From Streptomyces avidinii (GTDB lineage Bacteria; Actinomycetota; Actinomycetes; Streptomycetales; Streptomycetaceae): 64,000 nucleotides of DNA. The stretch is taken from NCBI RefSeq assembly GCF_014650695.1, contig NZ_BMVL01000003.1:310001-374000 (forward strand), in the 5' to 3' direction. Both the position numbers and the translations under genes were made by a program. Positions 27,508 to 35,269 of this stretch are shown one piece after another (within the stretch, counting starts at the first letter, position 1; each line of letters opens with the position of its first letter). The notes under the pieces were generated by a model. The model worked only from the letters and a program-made list of their open reading frames with translations, was not told where the DNA came from and made no database searches.

Positions 27508-28287
27508 TCACACCCGTAGCACCTCCACCCCCCGGGCCCCGAACGCCCCGGCCACCGCCGGGGTCAGGCCCGTGTCCGTCACCAGGACGTCCACCTGTGA
27601 GGTCGCGCAGATACGGGCGAAGGCGCGGACGCCCAGTTTGCTGGAGTCGGCCGCGATGACGACCCGGCGGGCGCGTTCGCACAGCAGGCGGTTGACCGAG
27701 GCCTCGTCCTCGTGGCGGGTGGCCGCGCCGTCCGCGGGGTCGAAGCCGTCCACGCCCAGGACCGCCGTGTCCACCGCGAGCTGCCCGAGGACCTGTTCGG
27801 CGAGCGGTCCCGTCAGCTCGTAGGACTGGGGGCGGGCCACGCCGCCGGTCAGGACGATCTTGAACTGCGGGCGGATCACCAGCTCGCCCGCGATGTTGAG
27901 GGCATTGGTCACCACGGTGAGCGCCGGGGAGCCCTGGGCCAGGTCGGGGCGTCCCGCCAGGGCCCGCGCCACCTCGGTGGTCGTCGTCCCGCCCGTCAGG
28001 CCGATCACCTCGCCCGGCGCGATCAGGGCCGCCACCGCCTCGCTGATCCGGCGCTTCTCGGCGGCGCGGCGCGACGTGCGGTAACGCAGCGGGAGTTCGT
28101 ACGAGACCCCGTGCAGCACCGCTCCGCCGCGCGTGCGGACCAGCAGCTGCTGTTCGGCGAGCTGGTCGAGGTCGCGGCGGATGGTCGCGGCGGACACGCC
28201 GAGGGCCTCGGCAGCCGGTTCCACCTCCAGCTCGCCCCGCTCCACGAGCAGGTCCAGCAGTGCCTGCCAGCGCTCCTTGCGGGTCAT
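27508..28287 (-). CDS. DeoR/GlpR-family sugar-phosphate-responsive repressor
   Basis: A 259-residue DeoR-type repressor. It has an N-terminal HTH (LGVSAATIRRDLDQLAEQ) and a C-terminal phosphosugar-binding domain with LTGGTTTTEVA, VVTNALNIA and AADSSKLGV. It is divergent from an SIS isomerase/class II aldolase operon across 226 bp, so it likely represses that operon until a phosphorylated amino sugar or ketose appears. Confidence 0.88.
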   Translation of the reverse strand: MTRKERWQALLDLLVERGELEVEPAAEALGVSAATIRRDLDQLAEQQLLVRTRGGAVLHGVSYELPLRYRTSRRAAEKRRISEAVAALIAPGEVIGLTGGTTTTEVARALAGRPDLAQGSPALTVVTNALNIAGELVIRPQFKIVLTGGVARPQSYELTGPLAEQVLGQLAVDTAVLGVDGFDPADGAATRHEDEASVNRLLCERARRVVIAADSSKLGVRAFARICATSQVDVLVTDTGLTPAVAGAFGARGVEVLRV

Positions 28288-28513
28288 CGGCCGCCCCCTT
28301 CGGTGTTCTGCGACATTCGTTCCACGGCGTTTTCGACGGCCGCCATCGGCCCACCCGGCGACACTAACTCAGCCGATCGACCCGTTGATGCTTGAAGTTG
28401 CGTGAAACAGCCCGATATCTTGCAGGAAAACGCATTCTTACGGTCACGCAGTCACGCAGTCACGCAGTCACGTATTCACCATCCAGACCCGTCTGTCGCA
28501 CGAGGGAGCCTGT
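28288..28513. promoter_or_regulatory. Divergent promoter region between the DeoR-type gene and the SIS/aldolase operon
   Basis: The region contains an AT-richer stretch (28390-28440) with TTGAAG and GAAAAC elements. TTGAAGTTGCGTGAAAC around 28392-28408 resembles the GAAA/TTTC-containing sites bound by DeoR-type repressors. It also holds the 8-bp tandem array listed separately. The exact operator was not resolved. Confidence 0.45.
28444..28472 (+). repeat. TCACGCAG tandem repeat in the SIS-operon leader
   Basis: Three perfect TCACGCAG units (28444-28467) are followed by TCACG. The array ends about 40 bases before the SIS gene start, in the 5' leader or core promoter, and may be an operator array or a slippage-prone spacer. 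Confidence 0.8.
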
Positions 28514-29416
28514 ATGAGTCACGTCGCGTACGAGTTGGGCACGCAGCCCGCATGCTGGGAGCGGGCCGCCGAACTGGCCCCGGCCCGGCGGGCGGTGCTC
28601 CCGCAGCCGGGGGAGCGTACCGCGATCGTCGGGTGCGGGACCTCGTACTACATGGCCCGCGCGGCCGCCGTGCTGCGCGAGGAGGCCGGGCAGGGCGAGA
28701 CCGACGCCTTCCCCGCCTCGGAGTTCCCGCGCCACCGGCGCTACGACCGGGTCGTGGCCCTGACCCGGTCCGGTACCACCACCGAGGTACTGGACCTGCT
28801 GGCCGGGCTCCGGGACGCGGGCGTGCCCACGACCGCCGTCGTCGGCGATCCGGCGACCCCGGTGATGACGGCCGCGGACGAGCTCGTCGTCCTCGACTTC
28901 GCCGACGAACAGTCCGTCGTGCAGACCCGGTTCGCGACCACCGCCCTCACCCTGCTGCGCGCCCACGTCGGGCTGCACACCGCCACCGTCGTCGCCGACG
29001 CCCGCAGCGCCCTCGTCGAGCCGCTCCCCGACGGGATCGCCGGCCGCGGGCAGTTCACCTTCCTCGGCCGCGGCTGGAGCGTCGGGCTCGCCGACGAGGC
29101 CGCGCTGAAGATGCGCGAGGCCGCGCTGTCCTGGGCCGAGTCCTACCCGGCGATGGAGTACCGGCACGGGCCGATCAGCGTCTCCGGACCCGGCACCGTC
29201 ACCTGGTCGCTCGACGAGGATCCCGACGGGCTCGCCGAACAGGTGCGCGCCACCGGCGCCCAGTGGGTGCCCGGGCGGCTCGACCCGCTCGCCGAGCTGG
29301 TCCGCGTCCACCGCCTCGCCCTCGCCGTCGCCGCCCACCGGCAGCTGGATCCGGACGCGCCGCGCCACCTCACCCGGTCGGTGATCCTCACCACCGGCGA
29401 GGAGGCGGTCCGATGA
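28514..29416 (+). CDS. SIS-domain sugar isomerase (AgaS/GlmS-isomerase-like)
   Basis: A 300-residue protein with two SIS domains. Motifs are IVGCGTSYYMA, ALTRSGTTTEVL and GRGWSVGLADEAALKMREA with AMEYRHGP, as in the isomerase half of GlmS and in AgaS. Such proteins isomerise or deaminate hexosamine 6-phosphates. The stop overlaps the ATG of the aldolase gene by four bases, so the two are coupled. Together they suggest use of galactosamine- or tagatose-type sugars. No kinase or transporter gene is adjacent, so the pathway is incomplete here. Confidence 0.82.
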   Translation: MSHVAYELGTQPACWERAAELAPARRAVLPQPGERTAIVGCGTSYYMARAAAVLREEAGQGETDAFPASEFPRHRRYDRVVALTRSGTTTEVLDLLAGLRDAGVPTTAVVGDPATPVMTAADELVVLDFADEQSVVQTRFATTALTLLRAHVGLHTATVVADARSALVEPLPDGIAGRGQFTFLGRGWSVGLADEAALKMREAALSWAESYPAMEYRHGPISVSGPGTVTWSLDEDPDGLAEQVRATGAQWVPGRLDPLAELVRVHRLALAVAAHRQLDPDAPRHLTRSVILTTGEEAVR

Positions 29417-30249
29417 GCCTCGTCGCCGCGGGCGACCTCGTCCTGGAGGCGGCCACGGCCGGCCGGGCCGTCGCCGCCTTCAACATCATCACCCTGGAGC
29501 ACGCCGAAGCCGTGGTCGCCGGGGCCGAAGCGGCCGGCCTGCCGGTCATCCTCCAACTCAGCGAGAACGCCGTGAAGTTCCGCGGCGGTCAGCTGCTGCC
29601 CATCTCCCGGGCCGCCGCCGCCTGCGCGGAGGCCGCCGCGGTCCCCGTCGGCCTGCACCTCGACCACGTCAAGAGCCCCGAACTGCTCCGGCGGGCGTGC
29701 GACGCGGGGTACAGCTCGGTGATGTACGACGCCGCGCAGCTCCCGTACGCCGAGAACCTGGAGGCCACCCGGTCCGCCGCCGACTGGGCGCACGCCAACG
29801 GGCTGTGGATCGAGGCCGAGCTGGGAGAGGTCGGCGGCAAGAACGGCGCCGCACCGCTGGACCCGCACGCGCCCGGTGCCCGTACCGACCCCGACGAGGC
29901 CCGGCGGTTCGTCGCCGACTCCGGGGTCGACGCCCTCGCCGTCGCCATCGGCAGCAGCCACGCGATGACCAGCCGGACCGCGGCCCTGGACCACGTGCTG
30001 CTGGCCCGGCTGGCCAAGACCGTGGACGTGCCGCTCGTCCTGCACGGCTCCTCCGGACTGCCGGACGCCGAACTCGCGGCGGCCGTCGCGGGCGGCATCC
30101 GCAAGGTCAACATCGGCACCGCGCTCAATGTGGCCATGACCGAAGCCATCCGCACCCACCTGACCCCGGCGGACCCCCGGCCGTACCTGACGGCCGCCCG
30201 TACGGCGATGACGGTGACGGCCACGGCTATGATCGGCGCGCTGAACTGA
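29413..30249 (+). CDS. Class II ketose-bisphosphate aldolase (tagatose/fructose-bisphosphate type)
   Basis: A 278-residue class II aldolase. The zinc and catalytic residues are in VGLHLDHVK, IEAELGEVGG and VLHGSSGLPD, and the phosphate-binding NIGTAL lies near the end. It resembles KbaY/GatY-type tagatose-bisphosphate aldolases as much as FbaA. Its ATG overlaps the stop of the SIS gene (ATGA), so it works in the same pathway and should answer to the divergent DeoR-type repressor. Confidence 0.87.
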   Translation: MSLVAAGDLVLEAATAGRAVAAFNIITLEHAEAVVAGAEAAGLPVILQLSENAVKFRGGQLLPISRAAAACAEAAAVPVGLHLDHVKSPELLRRACDAGYSSVMYDAAQLPYAENLEATRSAADWAHANGLWIEAELGEVGGKNGAAPLDPHAPGARTDPDEARRFVADSGVDALAVAIGSSHAMTSRTAALDHVLLARLAKTVDVPLVLHGSSGLPDAELAAAVAGGIRKVNIGTALNVAMTEAIRTHLTPADPRPYLTAARTAMTVTATAMIGALN

Positions 30250-30271
30250 CGGACCACGGAAGGCGGCGATC

Positions 30272-30811
30272 ATGAGCGTGCAGCCGGAACACCAGCGGGG
30301 CCACACGGACCGCCGCCGGTTCCTGCTGATCGCCGGCCTCCCGCTGCTGACGGCGGGCGCGGGCCTGACGTACCTCCTGTGGCCGGGGCCGACCCGGCCG
30401 TCCGGGCCCGAGGTCCGTACCGACACGGAGCCGCTGAACCGGCGGCTCCTGCTGTTCCTCGGCGAGTTGACCGACGCGCACTGGATGGGCTACGACATCG
30501 ACGAGTCAGGCGGCGGTGACCGGAGCATCCCGGGCCCCGACTCCCGGGTCCGCCTGGTCGGCGTCGCCCACCTGTCGGCCGGCGGTGCGGCCGCGATCAC
30601 CGGCAGGCCCGAGCACGCCTTCGCCCCCGCCACGCCGTCCGAGCTGCCCGACCCGTTGAAGCAGTACGTTCCCGCCGCGGCCTGGCAGCACAGCCCGGGC
30701 TTCGACGCCTACGCGAACGAAACGGGAGCGGAGGGCAATCCCTCGGGCCGGTACCTCTTCGACACGGCCGGCGACCTCGTCCAGTTCGACATCATGTACC
30801 TCTACACCTGA
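30272..30811 (+). CDS. Hypothetical exported protein with Tat-like N-terminus
   Basis: A 179-residue protein of unknown family. The N-terminus has DRRRFLLIAGLPLLTAGAGL, a twin-arginine-like signal followed by a hydrophobic helix, so export or membrane anchoring is likely. No cysteine follows the helix, so it is not an obvious lipoprotein. The mature part is acidic and lacks a recognisable motif. It starts 22 bp after the aldolase gene and might be in that transcript, but it is not an evident sugar enzyme. Confidence 0.6.
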   Translation: MSVQPEHQRGHTDRRRFLLIAGLPLLTAGAGLTYLLWPGPTRPSGPEVRTDTEPLNRRLLLFLGELTDAHWMGYDIDESGGGDRSIPGPDSRVRLVGVAHLSAGGAAAITGRPEHAFAPATPSELPDPLKQYVPAAAWQHSPGFDAYANETGAEGNPSGRYLFDTAGDLVQFDIMYLYT

Positions 30812-30831
30812 CGGCGGGCGTCGCCGGGGGA

Positions 30832-31518
30832 TCAGCGCGGTGTGAGGCGGGCCCGGTGGCACTGGATCCCGTGCCACTCGGCCCGGCCCGGGCGGGCGCC
30901 CCGGTCCAGGGTCCGGGTGCCCTCGGCGAGCGCCAGGGCGCCGTCGGTGGACAGCACGAGGACGACGAACCAGGTGGTCCGCTCGGGTTCGACGGTCTCG
31001 TCGTAGTACCAGTCGGCGGTGACGCGGGCGTCCCCACCGAGGAAGGGGCGCTGCAGGAAGTCCTGTACGGCCGGCGGGAAATGGCCGAGGACGCCCTGCG
31101 CCTCCGGGACGAGGTCCAGCCGCAGCACCGGAGCTCCCGGCAACCCCGGGGCGGTGGCCCGGCCGTCCGGCGCGGGCCGCCCGTCGAAGGTCCGGCTGTG
31201 CAGCGAACCGGGCTCGACGCGGGCCCGCTGCCCGCGGAACTCGGCCACCTCGCCCTGCTGCACCTGGCCGACCCGGCACAGCCCGCGGTCCCCGACGACC
31301 ACTGCGGAGGGGCGCCCGTCGGAATTCGGCCCGGCCCACCAGGTCAGGCACCGGCCGGCCTTCTCCAGCAGCCGTGCCCGTACGTCCCCCGGAAGCAGCT
31401 CCCAGTACGCGTGCCGGGCCGGGACCCCGGAGTCGACGGGAAGCCCGCCCGGCTCGTGGATCTGCGTCACCGCCCGCGTGAACTCGGGGTCCTCGCGGCG
31501 CCATGCGTCGATGTCCAT
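30832..31518 (-). CDS. Hypothetical protein
   Basis: A 228-residue soluble protein that I do not recognise. It begins MDIDAWRREDPEFTRAVTQ; the central part has LLPGDVRARLLEKAGRCLTWW, and the C-terminal half has the beta-rich WYYDETVEPERTTWFVVLVL. No catalytic or signal motif is visible. It is convergent with the preceding exported protein (20 bp between stops). Upstream reading frames beyond 31518 are not coding. Confidence 0.55.
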   Translation of the reverse strand: MDIDAWRREDPEFTRAVTQIHEPGGLPVDSGVPARHAYWELLPGDVRARLLEKAGRCLTWWAGPNSDGRPSAVVVGDRGLCRVGQVQQGEVAEFRGQRARVEPGSLHSRTFDGRPAPDGRATAPGLPGAPVLRLDLVPEAQGVLGHFPPAVQDFLQRPFLGGDARVTADWYYDETVEPERTTWFVVLVLSTDGALALAEGTRTLDRGARPGRAEWHGIQCHRARLTPR

Positions 31519-31586
31519 GTCCGCCCATTGTGCGGCAGGAAGTCCAACCGCACCGACGTTTGCGGGAGTTGAGGGGCGGGGCGGTC

Positions 31587-32018
31587 TCAGATGCCGATGG
31601 CCCCGTCGATGCGTTCGCGCAACAGGTCGGCGTGCCCGTTGTGCCGCGCGTACTCCTCGACCATGTGGATCAAAACCCAGCGCAGCGACACCGTCCCGCG
31701 CCAGGCGTCGACGGCCTCGACCTCCAGGTCGGGCGCCTCGGCGACGAAACGTTCGGCGAAGGCCACCTCGGTGCGCCACGCCTCCCAGGCCGCCCCGACC
31801 GCTGCGGGATCGGTGGACAGCGCTCCGTCGAAGTCCCCGTCGGGATCGTCCGCCGAGGAGAACAGCGGCGGCGCGTCCTCGCCCGCCAGGACCTGCCGGA
31901 ACCAGCGGCGCTCGACGTCGGCCAGCATCCGCCGTTCGTCCCCGGTCGCGGGGCCGCTGAAGCGGCCGTCCCGCTCGGGTTCGACGAAGAATTCCGCTCT
32001 GCTGCGTGGGCTCGTCAT
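31587..32018 (-). CDS. DinB/DUF664-type protein with apparent internal deletion
   Basis: A 143-residue member of the DUF664 branch of the DinB-like four-helix family, recognised from DVERRWFRQVLAGEDAPPL, the DPDGDFDG segment and HMVEEYARHNGHADLLRERIDG. From my knowledge of the family, about 45 residues with the first helices should separate GDERRML from ADVERRW; here the two are joined directly and in frame. The protein may therefore be unable to form the metal site that uses a first-helix histidine. The ATG at 32018 begins MTSPRSR. It is divergent from the acyl-CoA dehydrogenase gene. Confidence 0.65.
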   Translation of the reverse strand: MTSPRSRAEFFVEPERDGRFSGPATGDERRMLADVERRWFRQVLAGEDAPPLFSSADDPDGDFDGALSTDPAAVGAAWEAWRTEVAFAERFVAEAPDLEVEAVDAWRGTVSLRWVLIHMVEEYARHNGHADLLRERIDGAIGI

Positions 32019-32064
32019 GGTCGAGAGTATGAACGGCGTGCCCGAACAGCCGACTCGCGGGTCC

Positions 32065-32093
32065 TTCCGAATTCTTGTAACAGGTTCTAGTCT
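32065..32093 (+). promoter_or_regulatory. Promoter with embedded KstR-type operator
   Basis: TGTAACAGGTTCTA at 32076-32089 matches TnnAACnnGTTnnA, the consensus of the TetR-family cholesterol-catabolism repressor KstR in mycobacteria and Rhodococcus. It falls between a -35-like TTCCGA (32065-32070) and a -10-like TAGTCT (32088-32093), so a bound repressor would block the promoter of the acyl-CoA dehydrogenase gene. Confidence 0.6.
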
Positions 32094-32144
32094 GACCGCC
32101 GCCACCACAGCGACCGGCTGGACCGCGAGACTCCCGGAGGGGCC

Positions 32145-33335
32145 GTGCACCTCGAATACACGCCTGAGCAGCAGCAGTTGCGCACCGAGCTGCGCGCCTA
32201 CTTCGCCGAGCTCGTGCCGCAGGACGTCTACGCCCGCTACGAGGACCCGGCCGCCCAGAAGCGCTTCTACCGCGACACCATCCGCCGGCTCGGCGCGGAC
32301 GGTTGGCTCGGGGTGGGCTGGCCCAAGGAGTACGGCGGTCGCGGGATGACGCCGATGGACCAGTTCATCTTCTTCGACGAAGCCGCACAGGCCGTCGTAC
32401 CGCTGCCCCTGATGGCGCTCAACACGGTCGGGCCGACCATCATGCAGTTCGGCACCGACGAGCAGAAGGCCTACTTCCTGCCGAAGATCCTCGCCGGGGA
32501 GATCGACTTCGCCATCGGGTACAGCGAGCCCGACGCCGGTACCGACCTCGCCGCGCTCCGCTGCAAGGCCGTCCGCGAGGGCGACGAGGAGACCGGCACC
32601 TACGTCGTCAACGGGCAGAAGATCTGGACCACCAACGGGGACACCGCCGACTGGGTCTGGCTCGCCGTGCGCACCGACCCGGACGCCCCCGCCCACAAGG
32701 GCATCACCATGCTCCTCGTCCCGACCTCGGACCCCGGCTACTCCTGCACCCTCATCAACACCCTCGCCTCGCACGACACCACGGCCAGCTACTACGAGAA
32801 CATCCGTGTCCCGGCGAACCGCCGCGTCGGCCAGGAGAACAAGGGCTGGCGCCTGATCACCAACCAGCTCAACCATGAACGGGTCACCCTGGCCGCACAC
32901 GGCACCATGGCCATCCGGGCCCTCCACGACGTCCAGCGCTGGGCGGCGGCGACGAAACTCGCCGACGGGCGCCGGGTCATCGACCTCTCCTGGGTCCGCG
33001 GCCGCCTCGCGCGCACCCACGCCCGGCTCGACGCGATGAAACTTCTCAACTGGCAGATGGTGGGCGCCGTCCAGGCCGGCACCCTCACCCCGCAGGATGC
33101 CTCGGCGGTCAAGGTGTACGGCTCGGAGGCGCGCCGCGACGCCTACGCCTGGCTGATGGAGATCGTCGGCGCGGCGGGCTCCCTCAAGGACGGCTCCGCG
33201 GGCGCGGTCCTCCACGGCGAACTCGAACGCGGCTACCGCAGCGCCGTGATCTTCACCTTCGGCGGGGGCAACAACGAGATCCAGCGCGAGATCATCTCCT
33301 GGATCGGCCTGGGCATGCCCCGCGTGCGCCGCTGA
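32145..33335 (+). CDS. Acyl-CoA dehydrogenase (FadE-like)
   Basis: A 396-residue flavoprotein of the acyl-CoA dehydrogenase superfamily. It has YSEPDAGTDLAAL (FAD/substrate segment), WTTNGDTADW and the C-terminal GGGNNEIQREIISWIGLG. It forms a 2,3-double bond in acyl-CoAs with electrons passed to ETF. The start is the GTG at 32145 with GGAGG upstream. An upstream KstR-type operator hints at sterol- or side-chain-type substrates, as for FadE enzymes of cholesterol breakdown; this is inference. No other sterol genes are adjacent. Confidence 0.85.
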   Translation: MHLEYTPEQQQLRTELRAYFAELVPQDVYARYEDPAAQKRFYRDTIRRLGADGWLGVGWPKEYGGRGMTPMDQFIFFDEAAQAVVPLPLMALNTVGPTIMQFGTDEQKAYFLPKILAGEIDFAIGYSEPDAGTDLAALRCKAVREGDEETGTYVVNGQKIWTTNGDTADWVWLAVRTDPDAPAHKGITMLLVPTSDPGYSCTLINTLASHDTTASYYENIRVPANRRVGQENKGWRLITNQLNHERVTLAAHGTMAIRALHDVQRWAAATKLADGRRVIDLSWVRGRLARTHARLDAMKLLNWQMVGAVQAGTLTPQDASAVKVYGSEARRDAYAWLMEIVGAAGSLKDGSAGAVLHGELERGYRSAVIFTFGGGNNEIQREIISWIGLGMPRVRR

Positions 33336-33600
33336 GGGTGCCCCCGGGCCCCGAGTTCGTCCAGCACCGCTCGTGTTCGGGGGCGGCCATCAGCTCGTCG
33401 TAGATGACTCGGTCGGGGCCGCCTTTGACCATGCCGTTCTCGTACGGCCAGGTGATGACGACAGGCGGCGCGTATCGCATCGTTGGACGTCCAGGGCCGT
33501 GTGGTGGAGGCCGGCTCGGCTGTCCGCAGGAGGGGGGCTCCGGGAGACCCGGGTTGATCCGGCCCTGGCCGGCCCGACGACTGGTGGCGAAGCTGTGGTC
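33336..33600. other. 265-bp gap with a possible gene relic
   Basis: No intact gene is present. On the reverse strand, codons read from about 33481 give protein-like text (PPVVITWPYENGMVKGG, then VIYDELMAAPEH) that loses plausibility after 33370. It could be the remnant of a small gene. Base composition is less extreme than in neighbouring genes. Confidence 0.3.
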
Positions 33601-34350
33601 ATGACCGACAGCAACAGTGATGTGACCGGCTTCCACGACCGTGTCGTCCTGATCACCGGCGGAACCAGCGGAATGGGCCTGGCAACCGCGCGTCTGCTCC
33701 TTGAAGCCGGCGCCCATATCGTCATCACCGGCCGCGACGATGCCCGCCTCGACCGTGCAGCCGAACAATTGGACAAGGCGTCCGACCAGGGTGCCCGTCT
33801 GTTCACGGTCCGGGCAGACTCCGCCAGCCTCACCGATCTCGACCGCCTGGCCGCCCTGATCCGTGAACGACACGGACGTCTGGACGGGGTGTTCGCCAAT
33901 GCCGGGGTCGGCGTGTTCCAGCGCAGTGGCGAGGTCACCGAGCGGGACTTCGATCTCAGCGTCGACGTCAACTTCAAGGGGGTGTTCTTCACCGTCCAGA
34001 AGGTGCTGCCGCTGCTCGAGGCGGCGGGCGGCGGATCGATCGTGCTCAACGCCTCGTGGACCCTGCACCGGGGCCTGGCCGTCGCACCGGTGTATGCGGC
34101 CACGAAGGCCGCCGTCCACAATCTGGCCCGCACACTGGGCAGTGATCTCGCCGGGCGCGGCATCCGGGTCAACTCGATCAGCCCGGGCTACATCGTCACC
34201 GAGATGTTCGATGCCGCCAACCCGGACCCTGCCTCGCACGATGCCATCCGCGCCCAGGTGCCGCTGAGGCGGCTCGGCCAGGCCCAGGACATCGCCGAGA
34301 CCGTCGCCTTCCTCCTTTCCCCGCGGTCGTCCTACATCACCGCCCAGGAC
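33601..34350 (+). pseudogene. SDR-family oxidoreductase, 3' end lost by fusion
   Basis: About 250 residues of a classical short-chain dehydrogenase. It has TGGTSGMGLA (cofactor loop), FANAGVG, the catalytic serine region NASW and the YAATK motif. The alignment runs to SSYITAQD, where SDRs normally continue with a VVDGG-type ending of about 15 residues. Instead the sequence jumps into the middle of a MmyB-type regulator in another frame. The long open frame that continues to 35256 is out-of-frame text over that regulator. The enzyme lacks only its last strand, so some function cannot be excluded. Confidence 0.7.
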
Positions 34351-35101
34351 ACTCGCCGGAGTGAGCGTCGACTACTACACCCGGATGGAACAGGGCCGCG
34401 TGCCCAACCCCTCGGGCGCGGTACTCGACGCCCTCGCCCGCGCCCTGCGGCTGGACGGGGATGCCACCCGGCACTTGCACCGCCTCGTCCGACCGCAGCC
34501 CGCCGCCCGGCACGTTCCCCAGAGCCAGGCGCGGCCGCAAGGCGTACGCCCCATGCTCCAGCGGTTGCTGGACGATCTGGTGGACATGCCAGCGATGGTG
34601 ATGGGCCGACGCATGGACATACTGGCCTGGAATACGGCAGCGGTCGCCCTCTTCGGCGACTACGCGGATCTGGACCCAGCCGAACGCAACATCGCCCGCA
34701 TCACCTTCCTCGACGAGACGTCCCGGGAGCTGTATGCGGACTGGGACTCCTGCGCCCGCGAGAACGTGGCCTACCTCCACATGGACGCAGGGCGGCACCC
34801 CGAGGACCCCCGTTTGGCGAGCTTGATCGGCGAACTGTCGATGAAGAGCGAGGACTTCCGCCGCTGGTGGGCCGAGCATCCAGTGCAGGACAAGACCTCG
34901 GGTACCAAGCGATTCCACCATCCGGTGGTCGGCGATCTGCAACTCGCCTACGAGACCCTGCGCCCGACGGACGACCCGGATCAGGCCTTGATCACGTATG
35001 GCGCCGAGCCGGGCAGCCCCTCGCACGACGCCCTGCGGATGCTGCTGGCCTGGGCCACCGAGGCTCCTTCCCCCATGCCGGCCGACGACCGCGCGCGCTG
35101 A
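34351..35101 (+). pseudogene. MmyB-type XRE regulator lacking its N-terminal HTH
   Basis: About 250 residues of a MmyB-like transcription factor. Homology starts at LAGVSVDYYTRMEQGR, the last part of the HTH, and continues through the full ligand-binding domain (DILAWNTAAVALFGD, RITFLDETSRELY, FRRWWAEHPV, DLQLAYETL). The first ~45 residues, including most of the HTH, are absent. A GTG at 34361 gives an open frame but has no ribosome-binding site. The break coincides with the end of the SDR sequence at 34350, so one deletion truncated both genes. Confidence 0.72.
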
Positions 35102-35201
35102 CCTTCCGGGCAGTCCCGGCCTCTCCGTCGGCGACCCCGCACCTGCGTCAGACGCGCCATCGGTCAATGCGCGAGCCGTCTGGATCCTGGGGGGGCATGG
35201 C

Positions 35202-35242
35202 GAAGGGCTCCACCCGGCGCGTACTTACGGGTGGAGCCCTTC
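35202..35242. terminator. Bidirectional hairpin terminator
   Basis: GAAGGGCTCCACCC (35202-35215) and GGGTGGAGCCCTTC (35229-35242) form a perfect 14-bp stem with a 13-base loop. It lies between the MmyB-type remnant and the 3' end of the LAXTG-protein gene and can serve both. Confidence 0.85.
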
Positions 35243-35269
35243 ACTGTGAGACGTGACTGCGTGGTCGGG

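Noticed and set aside
28444..28472. Tandem repeat considered as the start of a CRISPR array
   Set aside because: Units are 8 bp and directly adjacent with no spacers; there are no cas genes.
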